This document shows, one piece after another, positions 59,336 through 64,000 of a DNA stretch of 64,000 nt. The notes beneath the pieces are model-generated. The model was not told where the DNA came from and ran no database searches. It saw only the letters and a program-made list of their open reading frames with translations. The first letter of the stretch is position 1. Each line of letters opens with the position of its first letter. Both the position numbers and the translations under genes were made by a program. Origin of the DNA: Spirochaetales bacterium (GTDB taxonomy: Bacteria; Spirochaetota; Spirochaetia; Treponematales; Treponemataceae); contig JAUNWH010000002.1 in assembly GCA_030540405.1 (NCBI GenBank), positions 58,513 through 122,512 on the forward strand, given 5' to 3'.

Positions 59336-62300
59336 TTAGTTGAAATATCTTATTCCCGCAGCAAAAATATTCTGGCAAGAACTTTCATTTGAATCCATTC
59401 CCGCAATATTTTTTATGAGGTCAATGCTTGAGCCGCCTTTGTCTGTGCCCATTGTGCGCTCGTTGTGTCCCATTTTTCCAAGAACACGGCCATCCGGACT
59501 TGTAAGACCTTCAATTGCAAAAAGGCTTCCGTTAGGATTGTCTGGCTCAGTTATTGAAGGAATTCCATTTTCGTCAACATACTGAGTAAAAACCTGTCCG
59601 TTTGCAAAAAGTTTTTCGGCAAGCTCTTCGCTGATTACAACGCGTCCTTCTCCATGGCTTACAGGAATAAGGTGAATCTTTGAATTCAAAACGCTGGAAT
59701 CCTGCGCCCAGGGGCTTTTTGCGCTGACCATTCTTGTGCGAACAACCCTGCTTATGTGCCGTCCGATTTTATTATAAGTAAGTGTCGGCATATCGGCGGA
59801 AGGCTCTCTTATTTCGCCATAAGGAACAAGTCCTGTTTTTATAAGTGCCTGGAAGCCGTTGCAAATTCCAAGCACAAGCCCATCGCGGTTTTTAAGCAAT
59901 TCCATTATGCTGTCTGCAATTCTGTGCTCGCGGATTACATTGGCAATGTATTTTCCAGAACCGTCCGGCTCGTCTCCTGCGCTGAATCCGCCTGCAAAAG
60001 CAAGAATCTGAGCCTTGTCAATTTCTGCCTTGAACAAGTCCAGGGATTCTGCCAAATCTTTTGGAGTTCTGTTGCGGAACACAACAATTTTTGTTTCGCC
60101 GCCATTCAAGTTAAATGCGCGCGCCATGTCGTATTCGCAGTTTGTTCCAGGGAAAACAGGAATTACAACTTTTGGCTTTGTTTTTCCGGCTGAATACTCA
60201 AAGGCAGAGGATTTTTTTCTAGCTTCCTCAAGCGACTCGTGTTCTTTTAATGCAAAAGAAGGCAATGGAGGCTGAAGTTCTGCACCTGAAACTGGAGGGA
60301 AAACTTTTTCAAGTTTTGATTCCCATGCGGATTCAATTTCATCAAGAGAAATTTTTACATCTTCAATTTCAATGCTAGGCTCGCAGATTGTTTCACCAAT
60401 TTTAGAAACAGTTCCTTCAGCAAAATCTTTTTCCAAGTCAAGGTCAGAATCGGATTCAACTAAAATCGAACCGTAAAGCGGAGTAAACAAATCGCTAACG
60501 TCAGCTTCTTTTATTCCAGAGGCAGCTGTGCAGCTTAAAGGAACTGTGTCCAAAGAAACTCCAATTTTATTTCCAAGCGACATTTTGCTTAATGCTTCTG
60601 CAATTCCGCCTGCGCAAACCGGATACATCGCATTTATTTTTTTCTGGCTGTTAAACTTGTAAAGGGCAGCCGTGTTTTTCTTGAACACTTCAAAGTCTGG
60701 CACAAGATCAGCAGAATATGGAACGCTCAGAAGGAAAACTTTGCTTCCTGCTTTTTTGAAAGAAGCGCTTACGACGTTTTTCACATCGTCAACATTCACA
60801 GCAAAAGAAACTAATGTGTGCGGAACGTTAAGATTTTCAAAAGTTCCAGACATTGAGTCTTTTCCACCAATAGAGCCAGTTCCCATTGCAAGCTGAGCGT
60901 CAATAGAGCCAAGCAATGCGGCTGCAGGATAGCCCCAAGTTTTTTCTGTTACAGCGCGTCCAAAAAATTCCTGAAATGTAAGACGGCAAGTGTCAGTTTT
61001 TCCGCCCAGGCAGGCAATTTTTGCTAAGCTAGAAAGAACTGCAACCTGCGCACCGTGCCATGCCGACCACTGGGAAACACGAGGATCAAACCCGTAGCTC
61101 ATAAGGCTGACCGTAGAAGTTTCGCGCGGGGAAACAACTGGAATTTTTGCAGCCATTCCAGCTTCTGGCGTTCCCTGATATTTTCCTCCGTAAGGCATAA
61201 GAACTGAACTTGCGCCAATAGAACCGTCGAACCGCTCGCCAAGCCCACGCTGACTGCAGCAAGCCAAGTCGTTCATATTACAAAGCCATGCTTCTTTTAT
61301 ATCCGGATTTTCTGAATCTTCAAGAAGAATTTTTTCAACTGATTCAAGCGGATGAACCAACGGAGAATTTTTCTGCTCAGCAGGACTTTCTATTGAAGCA
61401 ACTGCATGATGTTCCGCTCCGGCTGTATCAAGGAAAGAGCGATCAATGTCTACGATTGTTTTTCCGCGCCATTTCATTATAAGCTTATTTGTATCTGTAA
61501 CAACAGCGACTACAACCGCATTCAAATTCTCTTTATTGCATTCCAGAATGAATTTCTGAGCGTCCTCCTTGCGGACAACAACTGCCATTCTTTCCTGGCT
61601 TTCTGAAATTGCAAGCTCTGTTCCGTCAAGACCTTCATATTTTTTTGGAACAGCATCAAGGTTTATATCAAGTCCAGGAGCAAGCTCGCCAACCGCAACA
61701 GAAACTCCGCCCGCTCCAAAGTCGTTTGAACGGCGGATCATGCGGCACACATCTTTATTTCTAAAAAGACGCTGAATTTTACGCTCTTCAACAGCATTTC
61801 CTTTTTGAACTTCTGCAGCAGCAGTTGCAACAGATTTTACATCGTGAACTTTTGAAGAGCCAGTAGCACCACCAATTCCATCGCGTCCAGTTCCGCCGCC
61901 AAGAAGAATTACAACATCTCCAGTTTCAGGCTCTTCGCGCATAACCTGATCACAAGGAGCAGCTGCAATAACCGCGCCAAGCTCCATACGTTTAGCAACA
62001 TAGCCAGGATGATAAACTTCAGCAACCTGACCAGTTGTAAGTCCAATCTGGTTTCCGTAAGAAGAAAATCCCTGAGCAGCTTCGCGTGTAAGCTTCATCT
62101 GCGGAAGTTTTCCAGGAAGAGTCTGGTTTAAAGAAACTGTAGGATCGGCGGCTCCAGTAACACGCATCGCCTGATAAACCCAGGAGCGTCCGGAAAGAGG
62201 ATCACGGATTGCACCGCCAATGCAAGTTGCAGCTCCACCAAATGGCTCAATTTCTGTAGGATGGTTGTGGGTTTCATTTTTAAACTGCAAAAGCCACCGT

Positions 62301-63277
62301 TCATCAGGCTCGCCGCTTGTATAATGAACATCTATAAAAACAGAGCAGGCATTTATTTCCGCGCTAACTTCAAGGTCATCAAGTTTTCCGTGCTTGCGAA
62401 GATACTTTGCGCCAATGCATGCCATGTCCATCAAAGTAACAGGCTTGTCTTTGCGATCGGCATACAAATCCGCACGAACAGCTTTATAATTTTCAAGCGA
62501 TTTTTTCAAGGCGGAAGCATAAGGTCCGTCTTCAATTTTTACATCGTCCAAAACTGTAAGGAACGTTGTGTGGCGGCAATGGTCTGACCAGTAAGTGTCC
62601 AAAACGCGGATTTCTGTAAAGGTCGGATCGCGGTTTATTGACTTAAAATAATCCTGCATGAATTTAACATCAGCTAAATCCATGGCAAGACCAAGTTCTT
62701 TTCTATATGAATCAAGCTCGCTTTCTGACTTTGAAATAAATCCAGACACAACTGCAATATCAGCTGTTACAATAGAAGACATTTTAAGAGTTGCGGGCTT
62801 TGAACTGTCTGTAAGCCGGCTGTCAACTGGATTTATAAGGTACTTTTGAATTTTTAAAACGTCATCCGCGCAAACACTTCCTTCAAGGAAAACAATCTTT
62901 GCGCATCGCACAGCAGGCGGCTCTGTTCCGACTTTTGTGGCAGACTTCATTCCTTCACGCAAAAGTGTAAGGCACTGCTCTGCGCTGTCCGCACGCTGGT
63001 CATACTGCCCCGGAAGATATTCCCATATAATCTGGGTAACATCAGCAGGGACTTCAAGTGAATCGTAAATAACAAAATCGCTTTGAGGCTCAGAAAAAAT
63101 TCTTACAGCGGAAGCCTTTGCAACTTCATCTGCGACATTTTCTATGTCATACCGGTTGAAATAACGGACGCCGGTAACTCCACCAATTCCTAAAAAACCT
63201 GTAATCTCGGAAAAAATCCGCGCCGCTTCATTCTGAAAACCGGCCTTTCTTTCAACATAGATACGAAACATTCGCAT
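59336..63277 (-). CDS. purL: Phosphoribosylformylglycinamidine synthase, single-chain form
   Basis: Fourth step of purine synthesis (FGAR + Gln + ATP to FGAM). 1,313 residues, combining the PurS-like N-terminus, the two AIRS/ATP-binding halves (for example HNHPTEIEPFGGAATCIGGAIRDPLSGRSW and GGGTGRDGIGGATGSS) and a C-terminal class I glutaminase. In the glutaminase the nucleophile Cys is in LGICNGFQALIKTGLVPYG, with FSAGDEPDGSGKYIANVI before it and the His/Glu at IPVSHGEGR. This is the long gamma-proteobacterial or treponemal form rather than the split PurLQS. ATG 63277 or 63271 is possible; neither has a strong Shine-Dalgarno. Confidence 0.97.
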   Translation of the reverse strand: MRMFRIYVERKAGFQNEAARIFSEITGFLGIGGVTGVRYFNRYDIENVADEVAKASAVRIFSEPQSDFVIYDSLEVPADVTQIIWEYLPGQYDQRADSAEQCLTLLREGMKSATKVGTEPPAVRCAKIVFLEGSVCADDVLKIQKYLINPVDSRLTDSSKPATLKMSSIVTADIAVVSGFISKSESELDSYRKELGLAMDLADVKFMQDYFKSINRDPTFTEIRVLDTYWSDHCRHTTFLTVLDDVKIEDGPYASALKKSLENYKAVRADLYADRKDKPVTLMDMACIGAKYLRKHGKLDDLEVSAEINACSVFIDVHYTSGEPDERWLLQFKNETHNHPTEIEPFGGAATCIGGAIRDPLSGRSWVYQAMRVTGAADPTVSLNQTLPGKLPQMKLTREAAQGFSSYGNQIGLTTGQVAEVYHPGYVAKRMELGAVIAAAPCDQVMREEPETGDVVILLGGGTGRDGIGGATGSSKVHDVKSVATAAAEVQKGNAVEERKIQRLFRNKDVCRMIRRSNDFGAGGVSVAVGELAPGLDINLDAVPKKYEGLDGTELAISESQERMAVVVRKEDAQKFILECNKENLNAVVVAVVTDTNKLIMKWRGKTIVDIDRSFLDTAGAEHHAVASIESPAEQKNSPLVHPLESVEKILLEDSENPDIKEAWLCNMNDLACCSQRGLGERFDGSIGASSVLMPYGGKYQGTPEAGMAAKIPVVSPRETSTVSLMSYGFDPRVSQWSAWHGAQVAVLSSLAKIACLGGKTDTCRLTFQEFFGRAVTEKTWGYPAAALLGSIDAQLAMGTGSIGGKDSMSGTFENLNVPHTLVSFAVNVDDVKNVVSASFKKAGSKVFLLSVPYSADLVPDFEVFKKNTAALYKFNSQKKINAMYPVCAGGIAEALSKMSLGNKIGVSLDTVPLSCTAASGIKEADVSDLFTPLYGSILVESDSDLDLEKDFAEGTVSKIGETICEPSIEIEDVKISLDEIESAWESKLEKVFPPVSGAELQPPLPSFALKEHESLEEARKKSSAFEYSAGKTKPKVVIPVFPGTNCEYDMARAFNLNGGETKIVVFRNRTPKDLAESLDLFKAEIDKAQILAFAGGFSAGDEPDGSGKYIANVIREHRIADSIMELLKNRDGLVLGICNGFQALIKTGLVPYGEIREPSADMPTLTYNKIGRHISRVVRTRMVSAKSPWAQDSSVLNSKIHLIPVSHGEGRVVISEELAEKLFANGQVFTQYVDENGIPSITEPDNPNGSLFAIEGLTSPDGRVLGKMGHNERTMGTDKGGSSIDLIKNIAGMDSNESSCQNIFAAGIRYFN

Positions 63278-63362
63278 ATTTTATAGCAAAACCGCCGTTT
63301 GTTCAACGCAACTAAATTTTGAAGTGCAGTTTTAACTTTTTTAGAAGCAGATTCCTTTAGCA

Positions 63363-63394
63363 AAAAAAAGAGCTCCAGATATTTTACCTGGAGC
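63363..63394 (-). terminator. Intrinsic terminator of the terminal lipoprotein gene
   Basis: GCTCCAG (63372-63378) pairs with CTGGAGC (63388-63394) and is followed on the minus strand by eight T after one C. The right flank is the conserved GATAATGACA tail (63397-63406) of the dispersed repeat. Confidence 0.85.
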
Positions 63395-63432
63395 CTGATA
63401 ATGACAATAAAATTTAAAACTCTAAATTGAAA

Positions 63433-63981
63433 CTACTTTTTATATGGTTCTGTTGGCTTTGAGGCAACTTTTGTATACTTAGTTGTTTCACTATCAGTTT
63501 CACCTTTACTTGTAAATGTAAATACTTCAGTCATTTCTGAGCCAGAAATTGTGTAAGTCAATGACCAGTCTGTTAAATCAGACGAATCATTAAAATTTTC
63601 ATAAACCCAAACACCTTTCTCATAACGAGAAAATTTGCCGTCTGTTACAGTCAATGTATTTCCGCTAGTTTTAAAACTAACTTCAGTATCTAAGAAATAT
63701 CCAACAGAAGGAGCTTCCTCTTTAATATCAACATCATTCTGGTCATAATATTTGTAGCTTTTTGCAGTTGTGCCGCTAGTAAATTCGATGTAGGATTTGG
63801 CGTATTTTACAGAACCATCATCTTTTTCTTCTACAGAAATCCAGTACGCTTTTTCTGCTCCGCTAATACCCAATGTCGAGCTGGACACATCATCGTCGTC
63901 GTCATCAGACTTGCAGCCAGCAAATGCAAGCGCAAGGACCATAGCTGCCAATACAGCTGAAATTTTAGCAAACTTTCTCAT
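63433..63981 (-). CDS. Treponemal-type lipoprotein with an Asp6 run
   Basis: 182 residues: signal peptide of about 21 residues, lipobox FAGC (Cys22), then KSDDDDDDVSSST, an Asp6 linker encoded by GAT/GAC codons. The mature domain is beta-rich with repeated Thr/Ser strands (KSYIEFTSGTTAKSYKYYDQND, SLTYTISGSEMTEVFTFTSKGE), like small surface lipoproteins of gut treponemes. GGAGTGAAC precedes the ATG 63981. It ends in a perfect terminator. No function recognised. Confidence 0.85.
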   Translation of the reverse strand: MRKFAKISAVLAAMVLALAFAGCKSDDDDDDVSSSTLGISGAEKAYWISVEEKDDGSVKYAKSYIEFTSGTTAKSYKYYDQNDVDIKEEAPSVGYFLDTEVSFKTSGNTLTVTDGKFSRYEKGVWVYENFNDSSDLTDWSLTYTISGSEMTEVFTFTSKGETDSETTKYTKVASKPTEPYKK

Positions 63982-64000
63982 AAGTTCACTCCTATGATTA

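Noticed and set aside
63880..63925. Phase-variable triplet repeat (Asp6) in the terminal lipoprotein
   Set aside because: GAT/GAC triplets are mixed and a change would only alter the Asp count, not the frame.

Overview
The window looks like a chromosomal segment of a spirochaete, most probably a host-associated, plant-polysaccharide-using Treponema. The DNA is AT-rich. It combines lipoproteins with short spirochaetal lipoboxes, poly-G tracts at gene starts, a single-chain purL, an acetate kinase with a C-terminal extension, and sugar-oligomer catabolism (pectin, fucoside, xyloside, cellobiose). Genus is an inference from gene content and style, not from a marker gene.

Layout. 1-9.5 kb: the 3' end of an exported-type protein, the electron-bifurcating NfnAB pair, a DMT exporter, a pectinesterase-like/KDG kinase operon, a small SGNH/PQ-loop pair and a LysR regulator. 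8.4-13.3 kb: a biotin regulon (birA, bioY-bioM-bioN-bioB) with two matching BirA-type operators, interrupted by a lipoprotein gene whose promoter spacer holds a G8 tract. 13.4-20.5 kb: pyrI/pyrB, a GH95-type glycosidase, an orphan ABC ATPase, an M29-like aminopeptidase and ackA. 20.5-30.1 kb: housekeeping genes (PASTA protein, fmt, def, hisD, STAS protein, TrmJ-like, an enhancer-binding ATPase without HTH, WecG/TagA, rsmE, a CtpA-like protease).

30.1-34.6 kb is an accessory island with almost no housekeeping content. It holds a candidate small RNA, nested hairpins, a 29-residue holin-like toxin with a convergent antisense promoter (type I toxin-antitoxin architecture), a SUMF1-domain lipoprotein put out of frame by a G6 tract, a DUF6261-like protein, a six-unit 41-bp tandem array, several copies of a TGTCATT...AATGACA double-hairpin repeat, and a 215-bp MITE with a 10-bp target duplication.

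34.6-42.2 kb: an HExxH protein, a secreted protein, rsmG, an M48 protease, a spirochaete-type membrane pair, recR, ybaB and tRNA-Gly(CCC). 42.2-51 kb: a glycan locus (LacI regulator, GH43 xylosidase, MalG/MalF-type permeases, a binding lipoprotein with a G9 tract at its lipobox) divergent from cellobiose phosphorylase, with paired operator-like sites between. 51-64 kb: pyrE, a BtuF/C/D-like uptake system, an RluA-type synthase, a cytidylate-kinase-like protein, two CNNM/CorC proteins, a thioredoxin-fold lipoprotein, purL and a final lipoprotein.

The main theme is surface variability. Three of the four long G tracts sit exactly where slippage would switch a lipoprotein: a promoter spacer, a lipobox, and just after a lipobox. 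A second theme is that several genes lack a Shine-Dalgarno sequence and have a -10 box 5-7 nt before the start codon, which suggests leaderless mRNAs.
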